Numbered from the stretch's first letter, positions 11,051 to 22,363 are shown. The stretch: DNA of 28,490 nucleotides from Phallusia fumigata (GCA_008931825.1 QXVZ01002410.1:1-28490), one strand, 5' to 3'. Numbers and translations are program-made. Notes: a model not told the origin generated them from the letters alone.

Positions 11051-11714
11051 TTACTGGATGCAACAAATACAACTACGCTCTCGTTTTTTCTTTGGCTTTA
11101 GCGCTTTACGAACAGGGTTGGATTTTATAGATATGTTGCCACATTTGTTGGGTGGAATCAGGGCTTGGTTTGCAGATGGGCTGTTGCATTGGTCTTTGAA
11201 TGAACCGGGTTCACTCAGGGATTGGTTGCGGATGGGGTGTCACATTTGCCATTGAATAAATCCATAGGTGTAATTTGCTTCTTCGCAATCCATTGGTTTG
11301 CCTTTTATCCCTTCTGGTTCTGACTGGTTGTTCTGCTGCGTTTCACCTGCAGTTGGTTCATCTTTCTTCCCCACAACATAGTTTTATTGGCTCTGAGAAG
11401 CATCTGACACTTTTAGCCTCTTAACCACATCACTGTCGCAAATTGGCTTCATCCTTTTTGTTTATGCCAAGGCTTTATTTCAGGCGCCGACATGTGTGGA
11501 CATTTCATTCGACCTAATTTGGTCACTGCTGGTGCTATGGCCGCGCGTTGCATTTTGCAAACAGTCTCAACTCCCTGTGACTGCGATTGTAGGTTGTCTG
11601 ATCGGTCGTCCGGTTTGGTTTTTCAAGTTTGCTTTTGGGACAAGCTGATAAACCGCGAGTCTACTGGATGAATAATCACCCAGCAGCGATAGTTGGGAAC
11701 AACAATAAAGGAAC
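11051..11714 (-). pseudogene. Interrupted coding-like stretch ending in a polybasic CaaX-like tail
   Basis: After an acceptor-like TTGAACAG (ending at 11715), the minus strand reads as protein-like sequence interrupted by several stops and at least one frame change. Clear blocks are FIVVPNYRCWVIIHPVDS near the start, a hydrophilic block with KKDEPTAGETQQNNQSEPEG, and a final frame from 11239 to the stop at 11053-11051. In-frame stops separate these blocks: TAA at 11386-11384 and TGA at 11242-11240. The final frame ends KPKKKRERSCICCIQ, which has the form of a polybasic, palmitoylatable, prenylated tail with CCIQ as the CaaX box. It lies downstream of, and on the same strand as, the GBP-like GTPase. 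It may be that gene's decayed or poorly assembled 3' end, or a separate broken gene. Confidence 0.4.
11113..11262. repeat. Three imperfect tandem units of about 46-57 bp
   Basis: Units begin at 11113, 11159 and 11216, each opening with CAGGG and a TTGG-like core followed by a similar TTGCCACATTTG-type stretch. They fall inside the CaaX-ending frame on the minus strand. There they would encode degenerate repeats with a Cys codon in two units and TGA at the matching place in the third. Confidence 0.6.
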
Positions 11715-12132
11715 CTGTTCAAAAGACATGTTAATTTACTTACATTACTTGCAACTCTAAAAACAACAGGATTTTGATATTGAGTTGCCAAGTAGGCTGC
11801 TTTATAGCAACTTATAGAAACCGTATGTTTATTTCAAAATATTGCGCAGAAAAAACTGCGATTTTAATAGTTTTAGGTTTTAAAGTTGGTGTAGTTGCCG
11901 TACCCCCCCAAAAGCAAACAAACGTGATTGCAATAAAATTACCTGGTAATCTCTCTTGGTAGAGGAATCTTTTTCTGTTTTGTTTTGAGTCCAAACNACA
12001 TCTTCTAGGATTAGGAATCGACGTGAAACTAAGCACAACTTTTTGCTTTTTTTAAACACTTGACATTAGGCAAAACTCTTACTCAAATTACGTCGTACCA
12101 TGTTCCAATAGCATTATATACAAACAATATAC

Positions 12133-15100
12133 CTAAACCTGGGAAACCCATATCTCAGGCTGGTGAAGAATAGCTTTGTTCGAAAGCCAAGCAGTGAAGG
12201 GGTACGTAATGTGTTTTTTTAACTTTCGCCACCATTTATCCCAGTTTGTCACTTCCCTGGGAAAAGCTGCTGTGTGAAACTGGTTGACTTTTCTCCAGTT
12301 TAGCATTTGCGCTTCAAGTGCGATGTCGAACGATTTTATCAAATTCTCAGTGGTCAAGTCGGCTTTTGCAATATTGGCAATCTCAGATTTCCAGAGATCC
12401 GTGGCGTCCTTTTCAATTTGGTCCATGTACTCATTTTTTGCCCATTTTCCACGCAATTCCTGCAAAACATTTGAAAAATTGTTAATGACGTCCCATGGAC
12501 ATTTGAGCAAGTTTGGTATCGTCGCAGCACACTTTTGGAAATCCCCTTGGTTTGCTAACTGTTTATTATAAACAAGCTTTCACCTACAACAATGGTCAAC
12601 CATTTTAGTATTCTGGATCCTGTAACGAATTGCTTGAAAGCTATGGACAGATTTTTAATAGAATACATTTTTGAAGTGAATATAAACAGGGTTGTTCAGT
12701 TGAGCTGAATATTGAGTCATCGTATTCTGGCCTATACAGTTGCGCCGGAATTGTCGTCATTTGCAAATTGGGTCATATAACGGCTGTATTTTCATTTCGC
12801 TGTATTTCTTTCATCTTATGCATGCAAACCCGGTTTGGAAACTAAAAGGCTCCACATGGCAGTGTTGGGGTAATTCGAGTTATTGACTCGATTCCGATTC
12901 AAGGCAAAGTAAGTTTCAAGCAGTTTCTTGACCAAAAATGTTTATCACGCTGATAGGGGAGTTATTGAACATATTTTTATAATTTCACTTCAATTTTCAA
13001 GCTTGTTCCTTTGGTCCGTGGTGCACAAAACTGAGATTTTTCCATTTGTTAAAAGACATTGTGTCTGATACCCTTTGACCTTAAAAATAATGTGCAAAAA
13101 ACATCCGGCTCTCCACTATGATCTGAGCAAGACTCGACACACTAGCGACCGACTTGCCTCGACTTATAAGACTCTTTACCCAACACTGCCACAAAATCTA
13201 CGAACTACAACCACTGTAGTTCCTATGTTTTACTAACTTGACTCATTTCTTCACAAAATCCCCAAATAACTGCCGACTGGATCTTTGTAGCTTTATCCTC
13301 CAATCCTTTTTGGTTCTATAAGTGAATATACGATTAACTGTTAATGATAAACTGCTGGTGTTTGTGTAAAGATGAAGAGCTTGTCTTGCTCTGACAAGGA
13401 AAAGTTTGAGATGAAATGCAGTACTCTTTGTTACTTACCAACTGTATCTTTCGTTTCAAAATGTCCTCTAGTTTGTTTAGCATTTTCTCGAAGGACCTTC
13501 TGGCCTGTGCAACAAACAATTCGTCTGTAAAACTGGAAACCTTTGACTCAAACAATGCTTTGGCATGTTGTATTTGGTTCTCTTCTACGTGTTTCAAAGA
13601 ACATTTTTTTGAAGCAGTGGAATTTCCATCTAAAAAAACAAGATTATAGTTTTTGATTTTAAACTTTTTTCAATTTTTATCTTGTTTTTTTTTTTTTTTT
13701 TTCTTTCAAGAAAATTGACAACGAGACATTCAAAAAGCTTGTTCTGTATTGCATTCTGCACATACAATTTTCTTCCTAAAAAGCTTTACCCCAAATATGG
13801 TAAAATGTTTTGTTGTCTTTTCCATTTCCGCCTCATCGCTAATCTCATTGATAACTGCCACTTGAGCCTCTAACACACCGATCTGTTCAATTTCCTACAA
13901 TCAAAAATAAATTAACACTTTGATGCCACATTTTTGTTCCCATAAAAGGTGAACTGGTTGACGGTACCCGGTCGAGTTTTTGGTTAAACCTCTGCATATT
14001 CCATTCGTTTTCGCACATATCGATTATGGTTGTGTCGAGACCTACTCGTTGGGCACTGGAAACTTTCCCCAAAACTTCTTTGATAAGCATGTGAGGAATA
14101 TCGCGTGAGCCCACTTCTTCCTGTAGAAAGTGTGATAACTCTTAGATACATTGCATAATTGCCATTACTAAGACGTATAGATAAATAAAAGCCGACCTAC
14201 CATATATGTAGCAAGAAATATACTTAAAAAATTAGCCCGCGTTCGCTTTTAAACATGTGGAAATCAGAAATCTATGTGGTGTTGGCGCTTTCTGCCTACT
14301 GAGCAAGCAGGCTTGTGGCAGGGACAAACGCAGATTCATGCCGGCAGTGACCTGCTGCTTGTTGCACACGTCAACTTGACTTGGCGATCGCCGAATAGTC
14401 AATACTTAACAACTATAAATGAAACGCAAGTGCATGTAAATTTTGATCTGGACCTAAACAGTCTTGACAAGCATCAATGCTAAACCTGAGCAGGCCTTCT
14501 CAGCATTTACCTGCGGCAGGAGGTAGACTAAAAAACTTTTGCCGGTTGATGGGATTCAAAACATACCACAGAAGTCTATCGTGCGCTAACACAAGTTTTT
14601 TTCAGAAAGTTTACCTTGGCTGTTTCAGTTTTAATGCACTTTCGCACTTCATCGAATGTTATAGGAAAACATTCCACCGACGATGTGGCCGGGAAGAATT
14701 CATGGTTAATGTAGGGTGCATGAACTTGTAATAGGACCGAAAACCCCAGGAACTTTAACAAACAGACATACCCAAAATTGGAATGTAAAAGTAATAATTA
14801 ATACATCTTTCTGATGTTAACTAGTCTAGTTTCAATACAAGAAAATAAGTAGGCTAAGCAGTAGAGCAAAAACCAACAAGGTGTTTGTTTATCAAGCTTT
14901 ATAAAACAATTTTAAAACAAATCGTTGTACGTTGTTCTATGACATCGCAAAGCCACGAAAATATCCGACGTAATTAGTAATTTTCATTCTTGCGTTTATT
15001 TATTTTTCGTGCGCTCTAATTTGCATAGGGTTTACGTTATTTACCTTTCTGATGGATAATTGCTCTGTGTATACTTTTTCGATTTCATTCAGGTAGCGTT

Positions 15101-18100
15101 CAAATTTCTCTGTGTGTGCCTGCGTGATAGGTAAGGCAGTTTCCACACCAGAATCCTTTTCTGTTTCAAATTTGATTCCGGCTGATTGTGCGGCTTCTTC
15201 CANACATCGACGCCAAAGTTGTCCAATTCAATGAGGCTTGAGATAGTGTAAGCCAAGTTTGTAATGTCCTCTCCAGTGACTGGTTTGTCTTTCAATTTCT
15301 TAACAATCGGCTCTTTGAAGATCTCGTCGAAAATTTTATCACAACATTGTAGAAAGTCATCATCGATGTCTAAAAAGACATGACATAATACAGTTCCGTG
15401 GTTCGCAAATATTGCTTCATGGATATCAGAACAAAGTTTTCATTTGTTTGTGACGTCACTGATGACACGTTGGATTCGTTAAGGCCGTATACCCTTGACT
15501 ACATACGAACGATTCGAAAAGACATTTGCTGTATTTTATGCAGCCTGGTAATTTAATTAATTATTACCTACATAGGCCGCGATTAGGGACTAGAGAGAAA
15601 GTGGACTTTTAGAAGCTAAAATTCGAGGAAAATATCTTAATATGGGCTGGATTTTGGTTTGATGGAAATGCTGCTGCATCTTCGTAAACTCTATCATTTT
15701 TATGCGTCAACTTACCACCAATTTTTGCTGCTGGGGCATCAATTCTGCGATGTGTAAGCTTTTTACCAGGGTATGGTATCAAAGCACATTCAATTTTTCC
15801 AAATGCTAGCTGGATGTTAAGTTGAAGAGCTTTGCCTTGTTTTGATGTCGATTGATCTCCAAACATCTCCTTCAGGTATCGGCGTCCTCCTTCGTGGTCA
15901 AATTCGTACGACATGTCCTGCCAATCCCGAACAAGAAACAGCAGCGACTAAACAAATTTTTTAGTTTAGACGACAGTCATTTTGTATTTATCCCGCTCAT
16001 ATGGTTATTGCAAGTGTGTCTTTTTAAATACACATCGTCCGAATAAAGTCGACCTTTCGAGAATGTGATTAAAACAATAAGTCTTTCAAAATTGGCATAT
16101 TTCAGTTATATATCTTTTTATTTTGTTCGCTGTAACATCGTTCTACGTCACATGGCCCCAAGTTGTGCCACAATGCTAGTTTTACGTATGGCGTAACAGT
16201 GCCGTTGTACTTTTTTCCTACTTTAGGGCTGAAACCATCAGGGTTGGTAGGTTGTCGGATTTTATAGGATGGCTGTCGGATTTTTTTAGCTAATTTTAGG
16301 GTGAAACAAGAAGCGTTGTGAAAAACGTGGACAACTATCAAAAGCTGTTTTTCTCAGGTTATCCGGGCTTCTTCTTTCGTATATGAATGGTTTTGTTTCC
16401 AGTTACAATGTCCGGGCAGCGGGCGAGCAGGCAGCAAGTAGTCGTCATCCACGACTGTCAGACCATTTTCCCCACTTGGTGGACGGTATATGGGACATCG
16501 GTGGAATATATGGCCTGCAATCTGTTCCTCCACACCACACTCGCAGGCCGCAGAGGGAGACCCCATTTGTACATGAATGACCGATCAAAGCGCCCAACCC
16601 CAGTTCTTAGCCAGGGAGAGACCAGGCCCGCCTAGGCAGGACAAATCCAGGTGGTTGTAGGGAGGGGTAGGGACAGTAGTGGTGGAGAGGGGTAATCATG
16701 CTTCCCCACCCCTCTTTCCATTTGGAGGTCATCCATTCGGCAGCACCTTTACCATAGCTGTCCTCCAGCAATGTGCAGCCGGTGCAAAGGGGCGTCTTGA
16801 TTTTAGCTATTTTATTAGGGTCGGCTGGTCCTGTGATTACATGGTGAAGTATATATTGTTCCAACAGGGCACGACGACCTAGAGATAACGTAGCTCCCCT
16901 ACGGCGAAGGTCAGCGGGCTGGATGCCTGCCAGGATAGGTAGGTCTTGACTTGGTGTGGGGCGTAGGCAAAAAAAATGCGCATGGAGTCGTTAAGACATT
17001 TGTCGACAAGATGGGTATGAGCGCCCATGCCCCACACATGCAGGAGCGCTCGCTTCCCAGCCCGTGCCAGCCAGCCTTCTGACAAGTGCCACGCGAGATG
17101 TAAGTTTTTAGCGCATTGTTTCCAGGTGTTGGCGGTATGTTAGTGTCCTGTCCAGATGCACGTCGAGGTTGGAACGGCAGGACCGCAATGTCTTGGCTGA
17201 GGGTCCTCTCCACGCACCGTCGGTCTCCGTCGCCATACATAGTGGCAAGGTCGTTAGGGTACGCATACTTCTTGGAGACTGTGGCGGGCAGATCGCTGAT
17301 GTAGATGGATTTTGAGGTGGTACAAGCAGAAGTTTAGTAACGCGCGTAGCCAAGACTTCAGTGCAGTTCCAGCATGGAACTCCTGGCAGAGATGGCCCGG
17401 AGAAGGACAGATCGTCGGGGGTGAAGTCACCCGAGAGGTTCTTACCAGTTGCGATGCAACGGCATTGGCGGAAATAGGACACTTCGATGAGGAAGCTGTC
17501 GACCTGCCAGTAAGTTTATTGATGGTCGCACTCTTCATCCCAGCATGGTGTGTAGGTTTTGCGATATCCACGTGGGTTGGTCTTTTTAGCCGCTCCTATA
17601 AGGAGATTGTAGAAGTCTTGTGCTTGATTCACGGGGGTGCCGGTGAGAGATGCAAGGTTCCTTGCTTTATCGTTAGTGATCAGGCAAAAGCGCTTCCAAT
17701 CGGCCTTCTGAATGTTCTACGGCCTTGCACGCTTGCTCGTGACCAAAGTCACGATAATTAGAAATGGTTTAGAGCGGGGAAATTTCGCAAACACACGTCG
17801 TTCTGGAAGTGGCAAGCCACAGGCGGTCGCCGCAAATGCCAGGTCCGGATTGGTGCCGTTGTTCCAACCAGCAAAGCGGAAGCTGTCCTCGTCCTTCGGA
17901 TGGTAGAGGAGGGTGAGGCCGATGTTAGTGGCCTAGTTGACGAGGTGCTCCCATCTCTGCTGCTTGAGTTTTTCCCCCATGTCGTGTGCTGGCGGTTGAA
18001 ATCGCCAGCATAGATACATGGGGGTGGAAACCCCGGGAGGGACGTGGTTGACTTTTAGGAGGTCGGTAGCTTGTACACGTTTACAATGTTGTTGCCGTGA

Positions 18101-20661
18101 ACTTGTTACAAAGCCACTCAATCTCCCATGTAGTGGAAGATTGGCCCTCGGGCGACCAGATTAGGTTTTGTCGAACGAACGTGGCGAGGCCTTGCGTTCT
18201 GCTTGGAATGAACCCGGCTGGCACGTAGTTGGAAGTGCCAACTACGTGCCAGCGTTGGCAGATGTTGTTCAATGGGTTTCCTGAAGTAGAATGATCGAGC
18301 CTTTGTTGTTGTTGGCAAGATGCTCCATGATGTTAAGCTTGCTTTAGGTGAGTCCTTCCACGTTGAGCTGAATGATGATAAACCCGCAGTGCTAGCCACA
18401 AGGAAACCCTGTGGTAACCGCCCTGGGTTTAAGTCCTGTGGAACCTTCCTCCGGACATTGGGTATCATTATGGTAGCATTTGCTCAGCATTAGAGGTAGA
18501 CTTTGCGCAGAAGACATAATGCTTTAACAGAAGGTGACACGTGTAGGCTGCTATCATACCTTATCCGGGCTGACACATTTGAAGCATTTTTCAAAAAAAT
18601 GCGCTTATAAAAACGTTTAACGTGGGGGCAAGTGTGGTGGCGCTTAAATGAGGGTTAGGATTCAATGACAAGAGATTTCCCCTGTTAGAAACAGTGACAA
18701 GATCAACTCTAAATAAATATGGGACACTTATGATTGTTGTGTGCCCTCAGCATACCACTTCAGGTTTACTAACTCCGATGCTGCATTATACTTTAGCATA
18801 CGCTCTGTCATATGTTTATAATTCTGCAGTAGTAAAAATTGCTAGACAGCCTTGCGGCCACTGTGGTTTAATAAACCTTTTTTTTCTTTTTATGCATATA
18901 TCTACCATTTATTTTGGCCAGCAGCTATATGTCGATTGTAAGTGCGATGCCTTGTGCTCGCAATTCCAATCCTGTCTCTGTAACTTGTGTTTCCCTGAGA
19001 AACTTAAGAGTGATAGCTTTAACCCAGTGGACCCGATGGGTTGACCCAACCTGAAGTCCCCAACTTCGAAATATCGAAAAAATTGCAATGAGGTAGGTAT
19101 TACTCGACGGTTGAATCATTGTGAGCATAACAGTAAAACAAACAATGTGGGATTGACGTAAATCATGTTGTGCGTTCCGTTTCATAACTTTTATGGTTTC
19201 AAAAAAATTTTTACAGAGAATTTTTGAAAAAAATGGGCCTATAAATGGGTCCAATTAATATACGCCCGAAGTAACTATATAACATCCCCTCTAGATGGCT
19301 TTATGGTAAAAATGCCCTCGCTCACTTTCTCGTAAGCGTTGCTGACTATATACGCACGAACGTATTTAGTATTTTTACGTATTTCACAGCTCTCCGTTGG
19401 CCGTGACTATCTTGAAGTCTTGCTTTGTTAGGAATCGCTACAATATAACATCTTTAAAATCTTACAAAACAAATTGAATAAACGCACAATGATTCTTTTT
19501 GAAACAAAGGAATAACCTGATAAGCTTTTTCTTTGTCATAGCGACTGATTTGAGCATAAAACTCGGAGAATGTCTGCAACAAAATTAAATAATATGTTCA
19601 CTGAACGGACATTTAAAAAAAGAATTTGTAAGATTTTAGACCCACCTTTAATTTTCCAAGATCAATGGAGTTGATAACCTTTGCCAAGTTGTAAATTTGA
19701 TAAGAGCTAAGGTAAGTGCTTAAAGTGAAAAGTTGCATATCAACTCGCTCAAAACTTTCTTGATCAAACAAACCTTGGGTGTCCATGAGAAACACAGCAA
19801 CCTGTGAAAACATTGACAACTTTATTATCCTCTAGATTGTATTTCTTTTTTACTACTTTTCCGTGATCTTTTGTATCGAGCCAACAAGGTTTACTCCAAA
19901 CAACAATTCCTTTAGTGTGTCCTCTTGCTCCTTGTTTCCAAGCAAATCCACTGCTGCGCTCTGCATTTGTGTCCTGTCTCCATTTATCGCCCTGAAAAAT
20001 TCGTTTTAGTATTCCGGTCAGTATAACTTGTAATCCATTGAACCACAAGGCTGTTCGTCTAAATCAGGGATCGGCAACATTTCCCAAGCCGAGGGCCAAT
20101 ACCAAGATCAGCAAGGTCTTAGAGGGTTGTACCAAATTTCCACTTATGTCAAACCATTGTGAATTGAGGATATTTCTTCTCATTTAGCTCTGGTATTAGT
20201 AAACATCTTTATGACGAAAACACAAAATAAGTTACGTTTTTTTAACTTTTAAAGGGACTCTAACTGCTATAGCTAGGGCACAAAGCTCGGATCCATCAGA
20301 ACTTAAACCAAATAATTAAGTAGCAACCAACCTCATTTTTCGACTTATATTTCAAATAACGTAACATAAGCGACATAAATAGGGACTTTCCCATCCTTAA
20401 CGCCCCGGCGGTTGAATAGATGCAGATAGGTGATTTCTTTATTGCATCATCAGTTCCAAACAATCGGGCAACTGCATCACGGTCGATCACAAGGGATTTT
20501 TTGTCGTCCACCCGAGTTATTTGTACAGCTGCAAACATTTTTTATGCGTTTTTATTGCAATTAAAAGTATTGAAATAGAGTAAATATGTATAGCAAAAGC
20601 AGTTTAGTGCAGTAATAAGAAATTGTTTTAGCTTACCACATTCGTGATCGTATCCGGCCAT
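12133..20661 (-). CDS. GBP/atlastin-superfamily large GTPase, 12 exons, two frame breaks
   Basis: Proposed exons on the minus strand: 20661-20637, 20528-20332, 19991-19857, 19801-19646, 19573-19517, 15947-15716, 15369-15045, 14752-14615 (acceptor tentative), 14120-13968, 13894-13790, 13629-13439 and 12558-12133. About 713 residues. The G domain comes first. It has P-loop G50-ALRMGKS57, switch I around GHTKGI (98-103, the GBP form), switch II LMDTQG (124-129), and guanine-binding FLVRDW (194-199, the RD motif). The intron between AYQ and SLLFLVRDW falls inside a conserved atlastin block. A helical region follows (about exons 7-12). I see no atlastin-type membrane hairpin. Relatives hydrolyse GTP and remodel or coat membranes: ER fusion for atlastins, pathogen compartments for GBPs. 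The N at 15203 breaks the frame by one base. An A7 run at 13610-13604 also breaks it. Exon 12 ends at TAG (12133), or could splice on from a weak donor toward the CaaX-ending stretch. Confidence 0.75.
13790..13894 (-). other. Exon 10 of the GTPase gene, coiled-coil-like
   Basis: This 35-codon exon follows exon 9 in phase 0 and reads EIEQIGVLEAQVAVINEISD onward, an amphipathic helical stretch. The intron after it carries a T21 homopolymer at about 13682-13702. Its phase-0 end does not match the open frame of exon 11 unless the A7 run in exon 11 is one base short. Confidence 0.6.
16350..18480 (-). mobile_element. Decayed non-LTR retrotransposon (endonuclease plus reverse transcriptase)
   Basis: The minus strand encodes the remains of an APE-type endonuclease: IIQLNVEGLT near 18385, ILLQETH near 18276-18298, YAGDFN near 18000 and NNGTNPDLAF near 17850. 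A reverse transcriptase follows. Its catalytic region reads YAYPNDLA at 17267-17244, where active elements have a YADD/FADD-type motif. Next comes the thumb-type block LRPTPSQDLPILAGIQPADL near 16950-16900, then a C-terminal ACECGVEEQIAGHIF...C motif at 16534-16545 and beyond. Stops and frame shifts occur throughout, so it is inactive. It is GC-richer than its surroundings. It lies inside intron 5 of the GTPase gene in the same orientation. The motifs fit the Jockey/CR1/L2-like range; I cannot fix the clade. Both ends are approximate. Confidence 0.88.
18218..18252. repeat. Perfect 15-bp foldback with 5-base loop
   Basis: Arms 18218-18232 and 18238-18252 are exact reverse complements around AAGTG. 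The foldback sits inside the retrotransposon endonuclease coding region and would disturb it, so it probably arose by local template switching after insertion. Confidence 0.9.
18481..19516. other. Rest of GTPase intron 5, no gene seen
   Basis: Between the retrotransposon and exon 5 I find no recognisable coding or RNA gene. An open frame on the plus strand (about 18694-19044) has no known motif. Confidence 0.5.
20065..20160. mobile_element. hAT-type terminus fragment in GTPase intron 2
   Basis: The stretch opens CAGGGATCGGCAAC and soon has GCCGAGGGCCA. This is the usual look of hAT-superfamily terminal repeats (CAGGGGTCGGCAAC and similar). I found no matching opposite terminus within the intron, so it is probably a truncated non-autonomous copy. 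Confidence 0.4.
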
Positions 20662-22118
20662 TATCCAAGTTACAAAGACATGACATCAAAAAGATACAAT
20701 GCTATTAAGAAAAACACCAATATAATCTGCAAAATGTTATAATTGTATGCTGCAAACAAGGACTGTGCATTGTAAAACGAATTATGGTTGCACTAGTTAG
20801 AGGACAAAAATCGAATAAGTTTCGTGATTAGAGAAGCAGCTACGCGACAAATCTACTAGTTTGTTCTGAACGCAAATTACCTAAACAAAACACAGCTTCT
20901 TCGATGTCAATAAACTCTGTTCAAACCCTTGACGTAAGTAACGTGCGTAAATTCAAGGTTTTTGCAACAATCTGTCATTTCTAAACTATCAAACAAACTA
21001 ATTTTACAAAATTAAGGACTTTTATATCTGTCAAAGAACACGATGGTGTTGTTTGACAGTTGCTACTTGCCCAAATGACGTTGATGGAATCTGACACCGA
21101 CCATATCACAAAAGAAGCGTTTAGGTTTTTTCCTCAGCAGCTATTGTCTTAGCAAGTTTTGAAAGGATGATCCGCTGTGGAAGTTTTAAATTTCGCGTTC
21201 CCCAGACATAGTTTGTAGTTGTACAGACAGTGGTAACATAAGATTATTTGTCGTCCGAATAACGTTTGTTGTACTTCGTTGAAAACTGACCATCCGTTGC
21301 ATAAAAAATATTCGCACGGTTCTCCCTCCACCTTGCCAACGTTGATCATGTGAGATTAAATCTCGTACTGCGACGAGAAAATGAAAAACCGATCCGACGT
21401 AAAATAGCAATTAAACGCCCGAAAAAGGATAAAAACAAGTTTAAATCGTGGATGCTTGCACAATTACAAACAGATATTACATCGGCGCAGGCAGAAAACT
21501 TTCCAGGGGTTATCTTAATACATACACACACATATAGATTTGTTGATTCTGGGGCATATAATTGATAAGAAAGATGTTAAAAAGTCAAAACATTGCTTAC
21601 TAGAAAGACTAATACAGTGATCTAAACAATTTTTGATTCTTATTGATTGAAGAATTAAAAACTTTATCAGGCCGTTCTGGTTTCGATCTAGGAAAACCTC
21701 GAGGCATAAACATCCGCCGTGAGGAACTGATAAATTTACCAGGAAAATGCCACATCACATATTCTTTCAATGGAAATGCTACTAGCACAAGTGGAAAAGA
21801 AGTTATGGGTGCCAACTACCAATAAGGTTTGGTTTTTAGAATATTTAAATCACCTTTACATAGCTTCTACGTTTTAAGGTGCAAAATAAAAAAAGATAAA
21901 TGTTTTTCGCTTCATCCAAACGCGCATTTTACTCCAAACAACGAGTCACGTTTAGACTCGAGCCTGTAAACTGAAATGCATGCTGCAATCTTGACATCAA
22001 ACGGCAGTGCTGTCAGTGCAATGAGCAGACAAACGCCTTTTTCGCGGCGCTTGGTGTAAACTTCGATATTCGTCCCGGTTTCGTGCCTGGTGAAAATTAA
22101 TCCCGTCTTTACGGGTGA

Positions 22119-22134
22119 ATTTCACCGGTGAAAT
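22119..22134. promoter_or_regulatory. 16-bp perfect palindrome upstream of sulfatase copy 2
   Basis: ATTTCACCGGTGAAAT is its own reverse complement and lies 250 bp before the sulfatase start. It could be a binding site for a dimeric factor or chance; no further support is visible. Confidence 0.3.
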
Positions 22135-22257
22135 CACATTTGCGTGGCACACTTGATTCGGAAGGCAGGGCTAGTACATAATGCCAACTTTACTGAATCA
22201 ACTTAAACGTCAATGTATGTACGTCACTATTAAGTCGTGCTTAATTTCAAGGTTGTG

Positions 22258-22265
22258 TGACGTCA
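22258..22265. promoter_or_regulatory. Perfect CRE (TGACGTCA) in the sulfatase copy 2 promoter
   Basis: A consensus CREB/ATF palindrome lies about 120 bp upstream of the ATG. The ten bases ACGTCACTAT occur at 22221-22230 and again at 22260-22269, so a half-site sits 39 bp further upstream. This is promoter-like, but no expression evidence is available from sequence. Confidence 0.4.
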
Positions 22266-22363
22266 CTATAGTACACTAGGCCCTAATTTGTAAAGCGCTG
22301 TGGTTTTTATAACTGGGCGTGTAATTTCCATTTTTTGTAACTATAAGGTCGTGTGTATGATTT

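Noticed and set aside
16383-17906. Long plus-strand frames across the retrotransposon as genes
   Set aside because: They are antisense shadows of the GC-rich minus-strand element, whose endonuclease and reverse transcriptase motifs are clear.
21350-21565. IRF-like DNA-binding domain
   Set aside because: A Trp followed by FPG gave a loose resemblance, but the spacing differs from IRF domains and the later conserved tryptophans are absent.
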